Assembly: GCF_035920445.1 (NCBI RefSeq)
Contig: NZ_CP109162.1
Location: forward strand, 1,054,001 to 1,118,000
From: Nocardia sp. NBC_01730
GTDB taxonomy: Bacteria; Actinomycetota; Actinomycetes; Mycobacteriales; Mycobacteriaceae
DNA: 64,000 nt
Direction: 5' to 3'
The stretch's first letter is position 1. Every line of letters starts with the position of its first letter. Both the position numbers and the translations under genes were made by a program. Below are positions 16,219-25,091 of this stretch, in pieces. The notes beneath the pieces were generated by a model, which saw nothing but the letters and a program-made list of their open reading frames with translations, did no database searches and was not told the DNA's origin.

Positions 16219-17043
16219 GTGACAACCGTTCGTATCACGACCGACCTGGAGTTCGCCCGAGTCGACGATGTCTGCCTGACTCTCGACATCTACCGCCCGA
16301 CCTCGCAGACGAAGGCGGTTCCTGTCGTGCTGTACCTGCACGGCGGAGGCTGGCAGGTCGGTGACAAGACAGACGGCGCCAAGGAGCGGCTGACCGCCCT
16401 GGCCGAACGGGGGATCGCGATCGCCTCGGCCAACTACCGATTCGTCGGCCAAGGACTGTTCCCGGCTCAGATCCATGACACCAAAGCAGCGGTGCGTTGG
16501 CTGCGGGCCAACGGCGCCACCCACGGCCTGGCCACCGATCGCATCGGAATCTGGGGTGCCTCGGCCGGTGCGGTGCTGGCCAGCCTGACCGCGCTGACTG
16601 CGGGTGACAGCGATTTCGAAGGCACGGTCGGTGACCATCCGGAGCAATCCAGTGCCGTCGACGTCGCCGTGCACTGGTTCGGTCAAACCGACCTGCTCGC
16701 CAACAGTGCGCGCAGTTGGCTCGAACGTGACTTGCTCAAACCACCGTTCGAAGCTCCGCTGTTCGGCGTGGACGATCTGACCACGGTCCGCGAAGAAGCC
16801 CGAGCCGCGAGCCCGCTGACGCGTGTGCACGCAGACGCCCCGCCGTTCCTGATCGCCCACGGCGACCGGGATCGGATTACTCCCGCTTCCGAGAGTGTCG
16901 CGTTGCACGACGCGTTGGTGCGCGCCGGAGCCGAGTCGACGTTGCTGATGCTCGGCGGTGCGGGCCACGAAGGCCCCGAATTCGACCGGCCCGACCACCT
17001 CTCGCTCACCGCCGCGTTCCTCGCCGCGCACCTACACACGTAA
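16219..17043 (+). CDS. Alpha/beta hydrolase (esterase type)
   Basis: A 274-residue esterase of the hormone-sensitive-lipase/BD-FAE group: oxyanion motif HGGGW at 41-45, nucleophile GASAG with Ser115, Asp in AHGDRDRITP, His in GGAGHEGPE. GTG 16219 with AAAGG upstream. It sits between the hydroxylase and the FAH-family hydrolase, so it could cleave an ester or lactone intermediate. No signal peptide. Confidence 0.85.
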   Translation: MTTVRITTDLEFARVDDVCLTLDIYRPTSQTKAVPVVLYLHGGGWQVGDKTDGAKERLTALAERGIAIASANYRFVGQGLFPAQIHDTKAAVRWLRANGATHGLATDRIGIWGASAGAVLASLTALTAGDSDFEGTVGDHPEQSSAVDVAVHWFGQTDLLANSARSWLERDLLKPPFEAPLFGVDDLTTVREEARAASPLTRVHADAPPFLIAHGDRDRITPASESVALHDALVRAGAESTLLMLGGAGHEGPEFDRPDHLSLTAAFLAAHLHT

Positions 17044-17053
17044 GGACCGGTCC

Positions 17054-17905
17054 ATGCGACTCATCGGAATGCGCACCCCCGGCGATACCACCACCTACAT
17101 CGGGCGGCTCGACGGCGACGATCACGTCCTTCCCGTGACCGACGTCGCCACCTTCTGGTCCGATACCGAATCCTGGATCGCCAAAGCGACCGAACTGACC
17201 GACGGCCGGCGCCGCCTGGACTCGGTCGAACAGCGTCCTGCGGTCCCCGACTCCGCACGGGTGATCTGCATCGGATTGAACTACAAGGCACACGCGGCCG
17301 AAGGCTCGTTCCAGGTCCCGCAATTCCCCACCCTGTTCGGTAGGTGGACCTCGTCGCTGACCGTCAGCGGAACCTCGGCGCCGGTTCCGGCGGGCGAAGC
17401 GGGTCTGGACTGGGAGGGGGAGGTCGCCGCCTACGTCGGCGCATCGCTATGCGAGACCGACCCCGACACCGCGCGCGCCGCGGTCCTGGGGTATTCGACC
17501 TTCAACGATCTCACCGCGCGCAAAGCCCAGAAACTCACGGCGCAATGGACATTGGGTAAGAACGGCGATCGCAGCGGCCCGATGGGGCCGATAGTCACCG
17601 TTGACGAGGTCGGGGACCTGCGCGACGGACTCGGCGTGCGGACCCGCGTCAACGGGACTCTGGTCCAAGACGGCAACACCCGCGACATGATCTTCGACAT
17701 CGGGCACGTTCTCGCGTTGATCAGCGAGACCTTCACCCTCAATCCCGGCGATGTCATCGCCACCGGCACACCGGAAGGTGTCGGCTACGTACGCAACCCT
17801 CCGTGGCTGTTGCAGCCCGGTGACGTCGTGGAAGTCGAGATCGATCGACTGGGGATCCTGACGACCCCGATCGTCGACGCCGCCGCGCGCCGCGGCGACT
17901 ACTGA
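17054..17905 (+). CDS. FAH-family hydrolase
   Basis: A 283-residue fumarylacetoacetate-hydrolase-fold protein. The metal-binding ExE is LDWEGEVA (Glu121, Glu123), with FNDLTARKAQ and the C-terminal block GDVIATGTPEGVGY. Members cleave C-C bonds of 1,3-diketo acids, hydrate dienoates or decarboxylate oxaloacetate. It follows the esterase by ten bases. Probably a ring-fission product hydrolase in this pathway. Confidence 0.88.
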   Translation: MRLIGMRTPGDTTTYIGRLDGDDHVLPVTDVATFWSDTESWIAKATELTDGRRRLDSVEQRPAVPDSARVICIGLNYKAHAAEGSFQVPQFPTLFGRWTSSLTVSGTSAPVPAGEAGLDWEGEVAAYVGASLCETDPDTARAAVLGYSTFNDLTARKAQKLTAQWTLGKNGDRSGPMGPIVTVDEVGDLRDGLGVRTRVNGTLVQDGNTRDMIFDIGHVLALISETFTLNPGDVIATGTPEGVGYVRNPPWLLQPGDVVEVEIDRLGILTTPIVDAAARRGDY

Positions 17906-17952
17906 CCGAATCCGGCGCGGGCACACACCCGCCTGAACGAACGGAGATTCTC

Positions 17953-19458
17953 GTGGTCGACGACCATGTGCCAACCATCGCCCATTGGGTCGACGGCAAA
18001 CCCTATTCCGGAACTGCCACCGCCACCGCACCGGTCACCGACCCGGCCACCGGTGCGGTCACCGGCCGCGTCGCTCTGGCGAGTACGCAGGACACCCGCA
18101 CGGTCATCGAGGCCGCGGCCGCGGCCTTCCCTGCGTGGCGCGACACCTCGCTGTCACGGCGAACCGAGATCCTGTTCCGATTCCGCGAACTGCTCAACCA
18201 GCGCAAACCGGAATTAGCGCGGATCATCACCGGTGAACACGGAAAAGTCGTCTCCGACGCACTCGGCGAAGTCAGCCGGGGCCAAGAGGTCGTCGAATTC
18301 GCTTGTGGCATAGCGCATCTGCTGCGCGGTGGAATGACCGAGAACGCGTCGACCAATGTCGATGTCGCCTCGATCCGCCAGCCTCTCGGGCCGGTCGCGA
18401 TCATCAGCCCGTTCAACTTTCCCGCGATGGTGCCGATGTGGTTCTTCCCGATCGCCATCGCCGCGGGAAACACCGTCGTGCTCAAGCCCTCGGAAAAGGA
18501 CCCCTCCGCGGCACTGTGGATGGCTCGATTGTGGTCGGAGGCGGGCCTGCCCGATGGCGTGTTCAACGTCGTCAACGGCGACAAGACCGCCGTCGACGAA
18601 CTGCTGACCAATCCGTCGGTGAAGGCCGTATCGTTCGTCGGCTCCACTCCCATTGCCGAATACGTCTATCGCACCGCCACCGCGGCCGGTAAACGCGTGC
18701 AGGCGCTGGGCGGGGCCAAGAACCACGCGATCGTCCTGCCCGACGCCGATCTGGATCTGGCCGCCGACGCCGCGGTCAACGCCGCTTTCGGTTCCGCGGG
18801 CGAACGATGCATGGCCATCTCCGCCCTCGTCGCGGTCGGCGGCATCGGCGACGAACTCGTCGCCAAGATCGAAGAACGGAGCCGAACCCTGCGGATCGGC
18901 GCCGGCGTCCGAGACAACGACATGGGCCCGCTGATCACCGCTGCCCACCGCGACAAGGTCGCCTCCTACATCGACGCGGGCGAGCACAGCGGAGCAGCGG
19001 TCGTGCTCGACGGCCGCTCGGTCGAGGCCGACGGGGGAGCCGACGGGTTCTGGCTCGGACCGACAATCCTCGATCACGTGACGCCGGACATGAGCGTCTA
19101 CACCGACGAGATCTTCGGCCCGGTGCTCTCGGTCCTGCGCGTGAACAGCTACGACGAGGCATTGGAACTGGTCAACGCCAGCCCCTACGGCAACGGCACC
19201 GCGATCTTCACCAACGACGGCGGCGCGGCGCGGCGCTTCCAGAACGAAGTCGAGGTCGGAATGGTCGGCATCAACGTGCCGATCCCGGTGCCGGTGGCCT
19301 ACTACAGCTTCGGTGGTTGGAAGAACTCGCTGTTCGGTGATTCGCACGCCCACGGCGCCGAAGGCGTCGGGTTCTTCACCCGCGGCAAAGTCGTGACCAC
19401 CCGCTGGTTGAACCCGTCCCACGGCGGACTCAACCTCGGATTCCCGCAAACCAGCTGA
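17953..19458 (+). CDS. mmsA: MmsA-type CoA-acylating semialdehyde dehydrogenase
   Basis: A 501-residue aldehyde dehydrogenase of the methylmalonate/malonate-semialdehyde group, which forms acyl-CoA with NAD and CoA. Catalytic Cys286 is in SAGERCMAIS, and the usual general-base Glu is replaced (ALGGAKNHAIV), the hallmark of the CoA-acylating branch. SPFNFPAMVPMWFFP is the MmsA signature. GTG 17953. In this operon it implies a (methyl)malonate-semialdehyde-like intermediate giving acetyl- or propionyl-CoA. Confidence 0.92.
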   Translation: MVDDHVPTIAHWVDGKPYSGTATATAPVTDPATGAVTGRVALASTQDTRTVIEAAAAAFPAWRDTSLSRRTEILFRFRELLNQRKPELARIITGEHGKVVSDALGEVSRGQEVVEFACGIAHLLRGGMTENASTNVDVASIRQPLGPVAIISPFNFPAMVPMWFFPIAIAAGNTVVLKPSEKDPSAALWMARLWSEAGLPDGVFNVVNGDKTAVDELLTNPSVKAVSFVGSTPIAEYVYRTATAAGKRVQALGGAKNHAIVLPDADLDLAADAAVNAAFGSAGERCMAISALVAVGGIGDELVAKIEERSRTLRIGAGVRDNDMGPLITAAHRDKVASYIDAGEHSGAAVVLDGRSVEADGGADGFWLGPTILDHVTPDMSVYTDEIFGPVLSVLRVNSYDEALELVNASPYGNGTAIFTNDGGAARRFQNEVEVGMVGINVPIPVPVAYYSFGGWKNSLFGDSHAHGAEGVGFFTRGKVVTTRWLNPSHGGLNLGFPQTS

Positions 19459-19528
19459 CAACTATTCGCTCATACCGCCGTCTGTCGCCGCGACACCGCG
19501 GCGCAGGCACGGAAGGATCGATAACCCG

Positions 19529-21064
19529 ATGTCCAATCACGTGTCGGTGCGCTCACCGGTCCAGACGCTGCTGTCGGAACTCTTCGACAGCGCCACCCTG
19601 AGGACCTGGCACACCGCACTCGCCCCGGTCGACCCCGGCCCCGAATACGCAAGGCGGCTGGCGGACGCACGCGCCAAGACCGGCCTGGACGAGTCGATCG
19701 TGGCCGGTGAAGCGCAGTTGCACGGCCACCGCCTGGCAGTCCTGGCCTGCGAGTTCGAATTCCTGGCCGGTTCGATCGGCGTCGCCGCCGCCGAGCGGCT
19801 CGTGACCACGATCGAACGGGCCACGCGCGAGCGCCTTCCACTGCTCGCGGTCACCGCCTCCGGCGGCACGCGAATGCAGGAAGGGGCACTGGCATTCGTT
19901 CAGATGGTCAAGATCGCGGCAGCCATCTCCGACCACAAACGAGCAGGACTTCCCTTCCTGGTCTATCTGCGTCACCCGAGCACCGGAGGGGTCTACGCCT
20001 CCTGGGCGTCGATGGGGCACCTCACCTTCGCCGAACCCGACGCCCTCATCGGATTCCTGGGACCGCGCGTCGTGCGCGCACTGACCGGAGCGTCGCTGCC
20101 CGACCACGTCCAACGGGCGGAGAATCTGCGCGACCACGGACTGATCGACGCGGTCCTCACCCCGAGTGAACTACCGAGCATGCTGAGCAGGATTCTCGAT
20201 CTACACGACCGCCCGATCGAGGAAATCACCGCGACACCGCCGGCGGTCGATACCCCGGCACGGCCCCAGCGTCCCGATAGTTGGCAATCGGTGCTCACCT
20301 CACGCAAGCCCGACCGGCTCAGCGCACGGCAACTGTTACACACGGCGACGACCTCGGCCGTGATGTTGAACGGCAGTGCCGAAGGCGATGCCGCTGACCA
20401 GATCACGACGATGATCGCCCGAGTGGGCGGCCTCGGTTGCGTTCTGATCGGCTACACCGAGCATCCCGAGATCACATCCGGGATCAGCGTCTCGGATATC
20501 CGCACCGCCCGGCGCGCGATCAGGGTGGCCCAGGACTTCGCACTGCCCGTGGTGACGATCATCGACACCTCGGGGGCGCAACTGAGCGCGGACGCCGAAG
20601 AGCACGGGATCGCCGGTCAGATCGCTCGGTGCATGACCGAACTGGTCACCCTCACCACAGCGACGGTCTCGGTCCTGCTCGGCCGCGGCACCGGCGGCGC
20701 CGCACTCGCGTTGCTACCCGCCGACCGTGTGATCGCCACCGAATACGCGTGGCTGAGCCCCCTGGCTCCGGAAGGAGCGAGCATGCTCGTCCACCACGAT
20801 CTCGACCACGCTCCTCAGGCGGCAGCCGAACTCGGCATCGATTCGTCGGTGCTGGCAGAGCACGGAATAGTCGACATCATCGTCGGCGCAGGCCACGGTT
20901 CGACCGAGTCCCTGTCAGCGGCGCTGCGCGCGGCGATCGAAAGCCAACTGCACGAGTTGCACCGCCAGACCGCCACCGATCGCTACACCGAGCGGCGACG
21001 GCGCTACCGCATGCTCGGCCTGCGCCCCACCCCATCCCTCTCCTCTCCGCAGAACAGGAGCTGA
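19529..21064 (+). CDS. Fused AccD/AccA-like carboxyltransferase
   Basis: A 511-residue carboxyltransferase with an AccD-like half (SGGTRMQEGALAFVQMVKI, GGVYASWASMGHLTFAEPDA) and an AccA-like half (GRGTGGAALALLPADRVI, WLSPLAPEGAS). Its family moves CO2 between carboxybiotin and acyl-CoA. No intact biotin carboxylase or biotin carrier is in the operon; the pyruvate-carboxylase scrap at 24172 cannot serve. It may work with subunits encoded elsewhere or act as a biotin-dependent or -independent decarboxylase of malonyl-type thioesters. The N-terminal zinc Cys cluster of housekeeping AccD is not seen. Confidence 0.82.
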   Translation: MSNHVSVRSPVQTLLSELFDSATLRTWHTALAPVDPGPEYARRLADARAKTGLDESIVAGEAQLHGHRLAVLACEFEFLAGSIGVAAAERLVTTIERATRERLPLLAVTASGGTRMQEGALAFVQMVKIAAAISDHKRAGLPFLVYLRHPSTGGVYASWASMGHLTFAEPDALIGFLGPRVVRALTGASLPDHVQRAENLRDHGLIDAVLTPSELPSMLSRILDLHDRPIEEITATPPAVDTPARPQRPDSWQSVLTSRKPDRLSARQLLHTATTSAVMLNGSAEGDAADQITTMIARVGGLGCVLIGYTEHPEITSGISVSDIRTARRAIRVAQDFALPVVTIIDTSGAQLSADAEEHGIAGQIARCMTELVTLTTATVSVLLGRGTGGAALALLPADRVIATEYAWLSPLAPEGASMLVHHDLDHAPQAAAELGIDSSVLAEHGIVDIIVGAGHGSTESLSAALRAAIESQLHELHRQTATDRYTERRRRYRMLGLRPTPSLSSPQNRS

Positions 21065-21068
21065 CACG

Positions 21069-22199
21069 ATGCCCGCAATGTACGAGGCTCCACAGACCGC
21101 GACCACCATGCTGGTCACCGCCATGGGCTTGATCGACACCTTCGACCCCACCCAGCGCGGGGCAGCGATCATCGAGGACTTCAACGATCCTCGGCGTCTC
21201 GAGTGGGACATCATCCCGCGACCCGACCGCACCGGCGTACCGCTGCACATGCTCGATCGCCACCAGCGCGTACTGGTGTGGGATCTGATCCGGCAGGCAC
21301 TGCCGCAGCGCACCTTCACCAAGGTCCTGGCCATCCCGCAGCTCGAACATGTTCTGCGCGACTACGAACACGACTTCCTCGGCCCGGCACTGCAAACCTG
21401 GCGCTCCTCGGAGTCCTACTATCTGACCTTCTTCGGCCACCCCGGTTTCGAGGACACCTGGACGCTGAGATTCCTGGGCCACCACGTCTGCCTCAACATC
21501 ACAGTCGTCGAACAACGTTGGATCTCGGCGACCCCATGCGCGCTGGGCCAGCAACCCACCGAATACAGCGGAGTACTGCACCCCCTCGCAGACGACGAAG
21601 GACTCGGCTTCGAACTCCTGGCCACCCTCGACGACGACCAGCGAAACCGAGCGGTCATCCACGCCATAGCTCCCGCGGACTTCGTCACCCGCCAGGTGCC
21701 CAAAATCGGCGCCTACGAATACCCCGACCGCTACGACCTCGGCATGCCCGACTACGTCATCACCGACCCCGACCGTGCCGCACTGAAATTCGTCAAGGAT
21801 CACCCATCCGGCATCGCCGGAACCGACCTGGACGAATCCCAACAACACATCCTGTGGCGACTGGTCGACTGCTACCTGGAACGGCTCCCGAACGAGACCG
21901 CAGAACAACAACGAAAACTGTTGCGCGACCACGGCATCGGCGAGGTCCACTTCGCATGGGCCGGTGAGCAGACCCGCGGTCGACCGCACTACTTCCGCGT
22001 ACAGACCCGCCACCACCTGATCGAAGCGGTGAACTCCGTCGCCGGCGGCAACCACCTGCACACCGTCCTGCGCGACTTCGACAACGACCTCGCCGCAGGC
22101 ATCCTCGACGGCCACGCCGATGCCGATTCGCAGTGGGGCACAGCGCATCTTGCCAGCCGCACAGTGTCCAGTGCCGAACTCGACCCCGGATTGGGTTAG
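21069..22199 (+). CDS. DUF3500-family protein
   Basis: A 376-residue soluble protein of unknown function. Family-typical blocks are LRFLGHHVCLNITVVEQRW, SATPCALGQQPTEYSGVLHP and GFELLATLDDDQRNRAVIH, with conserved His and Arg residues that suggest an enzyme. ATG 21069 lies five bases after the carboxyltransferase stop, so it is firmly in the operon. No signal peptide or membrane helix. Its place between a carboxyltransferase and an acyl-CoA ligase suggests a catabolic step, but I cannot name a reaction. Confidence 0.8.
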   Translation: MPAMYEAPQTATTMLVTAMGLIDTFDPTQRGAAIIEDFNDPRRLEWDIIPRPDRTGVPLHMLDRHQRVLVWDLIRQALPQRTFTKVLAIPQLEHVLRDYEHDFLGPALQTWRSSESYYLTFFGHPGFEDTWTLRFLGHHVCLNITVVEQRWISATPCALGQQPTEYSGVLHPLADDEGLGFELLATLDDDQRNRAVIHAIAPADFVTRQVPKIGAYEYPDRYDLGMPDYVITDPDRAALKFVKDHPSGIAGTDLDESQQHILWRLVDCYLERLPNETAEQQRKLLRDHGIGEVHFAWAGEQTRGRPHYFRVQTRHHLIEAVNSVAGGNHLHTVLRDFDNDLAAGILDGHADADSQWGTAHLASRTVSSAELDPGLG

Positions 22200-22283
22200 C
22201 CCGACACCGAATGGACCCCGCAGCACGAGCCACCCGTCACTGTCGTCGCCGGATCGCCTCCGGCCCAACCGTCAGGAACAGAA

Positions 22284-23693
22284 ATGCCCCGACCACTGCT
22301 GACGTCGCTCTACCGCGACGACCGCACCGATCGCCCCATCGTGACGGTCGGTGAACAGTCGATGCACAAAGAAGATCTGCTCCTCGCGGGCGCCGCGGTG
22401 GCCGATCGGATCGCAGGCGCAAAGATCGTCGCGATCGACGCCACCGCCGGAATCGACACCGTCATCGCCGTGGTGGGCTGCCTGCTCGCGGGAGTCACCG
22501 CGGTACCGGTGCCCTCCGACTCCGGAATCGCCGAACGACGCCACATCCTCGCCGACTCCCGCGCCGAACTGTGGATCGGTCCCCGCCACGACGACCTCAC
22601 CATCGTGTCCCTGACCGTGGACAGTAACGCCCGGTCCTCGGCCACCTACCCCGAACCCGACCCGAACCTACCGGCCTTGATCATCTACACCTCCGGAACC
22701 ACCGGATCCCCGAAAGGTGTCGTTGTCTCGCGCCGTGCCATCGCCGCCTGCCTGGACTCGGTAGCGCAGGCATGGCAGTGGAACGCTGAAGACACGCTCG
22801 TACAAGGGCTTCCGCTGTTCCACATCCACGGACTGATCCTGGGCGTCCTCGGCGCACTGCGCATCGGTTCCCCGCTGGTGCACACCGTGCGTCCCGACCC
22901 GAAGCGATACGCCGCGGCCGCGGGAACGCTGTACTTCGCAGTACCCACAGTGTGGTCGCGGGTATGTGCCGACCCGGTCTCGGCGAGGATACTGGCCGGT
23001 GCCCGGCTGCTGGTGTCGGGCAGCGCCCCGCTGCCGATCCAGGTCTTCGAGGGACTGCGCGAACTTACCGGCATCGCGCCGATCGAACGGTACGGGATGA
23101 CCGAAACACTGATCACCGTGAGCACGCGATACGACGGGGAACGCCGACCAGGATGGGTCGGGCTGCCCCTCGACGGAGTCCGAACCCGGCTCCGCACCGA
23201 AGCCGGCGAGTTGGCACCACACGACGGAAAGACACTGGGGCAACTCGAGATCAGCGCACCGACACTGTTCGACGGCTACCTCGACCAACCCGACAAGACC
23301 GCCGAGGTCACCACCGGCGACGGATGGTTCAGCACCGGCGACATCGCCGTGATCGATGCCGAGGGCTTCCACCGCATCGTCGGACGCGAATCGGTGGACA
23401 TGATCAAGTCCGGCGGATACCGCATCGGCGCGGGCGAGGTCGAGCAAGCGCTACTTGAACACCCCGCGGTCGTGGAAGCCGCCGTCATCGGCGTGCACGA
23501 CGCCGACCTAGGACAACGCATCATCGCCTACGTCGTCGGTGACACCGTCGACCAGCCCGAACTCATCGACTTCGTCGCGACGAATCTGTCGATCCACAAA
23601 CGTCCCAGGGAAATTCGCGTCGTCGACCACCTGCCGAAGAACGCGATGGGCAAGATCCAGAAGAAGATATTGGCGCAGCAGCACCACACCTGA
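22284..23693 (+). CDS. Malonyl-CoA-synthetase-like acyl-CoA ligase
   Basis: A 469-residue AMP-forming ligase. A3 motif IIYTSGTTGSPKG, A5 IERYGMTETL, A7 WFSTGDIAVI, A8 GRESVDMIKSGGYRIGAGEVE, and catalytic Lys in KNAMGKIQKK. The short N-terminal domain and the GGYRIGAGEVE block are typical of MatB-type ligases, which activate malonate or methylmalonate. ATG 22284. With MmsA and the carboxyltransferase it points to a dicarboxylate-CoA end to the pathway. Confidence 0.85.
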   Translation: MPRPLLTSLYRDDRTDRPIVTVGEQSMHKEDLLLAGAAVADRIAGAKIVAIDATAGIDTVIAVVGCLLAGVTAVPVPSDSGIAERRHILADSRAELWIGPRHDDLTIVSLTVDSNARSSATYPEPDPNLPALIIYTSGTTGSPKGVVVSRRAIAACLDSVAQAWQWNAEDTLVQGLPLFHIHGLILGVLGALRIGSPLVHTVRPDPKRYAAAAGTLYFAVPTVWSRVCADPVSARILAGARLLVSGSAPLPIQVFEGLRELTGIAPIERYGMTETLITVSTRYDGERRPGWVGLPLDGVRTRLRTEAGELAPHDGKTLGQLEISAPTLFDGYLDQPDKTAEVTTGDGWFSTGDIAVIDAEGFHRIVGRESVDMIKSGGYRIGAGEVEQALLEHPAVVEAAVIGVHDADLGQRIIAYVVGDTVDQPELIDFVATNLSIHKRPREIRVVDHLPKNAMGKIQKKILAQQHHT

Positions 23694-23747
23694 ACATTGC
23701 CGATGGCCACCCGTCGGCGGTATCGACCACAACATTGTGGGTGAACC

Positions 23748-23942
23748 ATGAAGGCCCAGAACGATACTCGGCACATACAGATCTGGTACGGCGTCCCGAC
23801 GCTCGACTTTCAGGCGTGCACAGACCAAGTCCGCAGCGTAGCCGACGCGTTGCGGTGCAGCATGCCGGACTCGGTCGTGACGATCGATGATGCCGTTCGG
23901 GCCGGAATGCCGTACCTGCCGTGCGCGCGACTATGGGCCTGA
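23748..23942 (+). CDS. Small hypothetical protein
   Basis: A 64-codon frame starting ATG 23748 after GTGAACC, ending DAVRAGMPYLPCARLWA. I do not recognise it. CCACAACATTGTGG at 23727-23740 (6-bp arms around CA) lies just upstream and could be a short operator or the tail of the operon terminator. It may be a real small gene or the head of a decayed one; the next 250 bases hold none. Confidence 0.35.
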   Translation: MKAQNDTRHIQIWYGVPTLDFQACTDQVRSVADALRCSMPDSVVTIDDAVRAGMPYLPCARLWA

Positions 23943-24171
23943 CCGCGATCGACTGATTCGAGGCGACCGCACGTTCAGTGGCCGTCGCGGGCCCGTTCAT
24001 CGAGTATCTGTCGCCGACGGCGTTGTCTCATCAGCGTGGATACCACGGCGGCGATCCTGGCCGGGGTCGTCCGATTCCGTTGCAGCATCGAACGGTTCGC
24101 ACGTTGGTGTGACCGTATTTCCGTTACCGGCGCGATGACCGTGCCCCGATTCGACAAGGTCGACCGACGAA

Positions 24172-24405
24172 TGTTCTCGAAAGCCTTGGTTGCCAATCGC
24201 GGCGAGATCGCCATCCGCGCCTTCCGCGCAGCAGTCCCGTTCGTCAGGGTTTCGTCCGCCGCGGCGTGTGCGCGCGAAAGCATCACCTTCATCGGACCTC
24301 GCGGCCCCGTTCGCGGGCGTGGTCACCCTGTCGGTCTCCGAAGGCGACGCGATCAGCGCGGGCGACACCATCGCCACCATCGAGGCCATGAATATGGAAG
24401 CCGCG
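24172..24405 (+). pseudogene. pyc: Collapsed pyruvate carboxylase gene
   Basis: ATG 24172 begins MFSKALVANRGEIAIRAFRAA, the exact N-terminal pattern of pyruvate carboxylase. After a few residues it reads ACARESITFIGP, a block normally about 80-100 residues into the biotin carboxylase domain. At about 24297 the frame changes and the sequence is APFAGVVTLSVSEGDAISAG then DTIATIEAMNMEAA, the biotinyl domain at the far C-terminus. About 1000 codons are missing between. The biotin-accepting Lys of the MKM motif is Asn. The gene is dead. Confidence 0.85.
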
Positions 24406-24568
24406 CAGGAAGTCGAGAAGAGGCGAAAGTGTAGTGGCCCCGTCGATGAATTCGTTTGTAGTGGTGCAAGTTTCCCCTGCACACAGGTCGGCCGAATTCT
24501 TGACGAGTAGACGGCAATTGGCCACAGATCACGCGGTAATGTCGGCACCATGACCAGCGGTGATGCAT

Positions 24569-24775
24569 TTAGAGAGCACATGGGTAACTCCATGTACTCG
24601 CATCGAACCAGCGTGCGATGAGTGTGGTTGTCAAGAGTTGGCAGTGTTGGGTGTCGTTGGTTCCGTGAGCCTCTGAGCTGCGGATACGTAGACGGGCGTT
24701 GTTGTACCAGTCGTACCATTCCATCAGCGCGTACTCGACCTCGGATAGTGTCTTGAACGGGCCGTGTCGGCGCAC
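24569..24775 (-). pseudogene. IS3 orfB C-terminal scrap
   Basis: The first 26 residues of a 68-codon frame (GPFKTLSEVEYALMEWYDWY, then NNARLR) match the end of the integrase core of IS3-family OrfB proteins; the rest is unrelated. A truncated transposase piece next to the complete IS3 at 25068. Confidence 0.7.
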
Positions 24776-25067
24776 GACCGAAGGGATCGGTTTGGATCGC
24801 GCTGTTTTCTATGTCGCCGACGATGGTGTGGTGGAGCGCTCGACCACGTCACCAGGCAACTCTTCCGGATCCTGACTTCAGCTCACCCAAAGCCCAGTCC
24901 GGCTTGACAAATATCGAAGCATCCCGGCGAGTCCGGAGATGATGTCTCCCGACACTCCGATAACGGGGATTCAGTCGGAGATACCGGTCTTTCCGTTCGC
25001 GCAACGCGGCCCACTGCCATTCGGCGTTGTCCTGACCAGTCCCCGATAAGGCGACCACCCGGCATTG
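24776..25067. other. no supported gene
   Basis: Spacer between two IS3 pieces. A leftward frame at 24849-25058 is open for 69 codons, but nothing in it is recognisable. Confidence 0.4.
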
Positions 25068-25091
25068 GAGTCCGGGTTGTTTCGTCCGGAT

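Noticed and set aside
24849..25058. 69-codon leftward frame before the IS3
   Set aside because: No homology pattern seen, in a patch made of transposon scraps.
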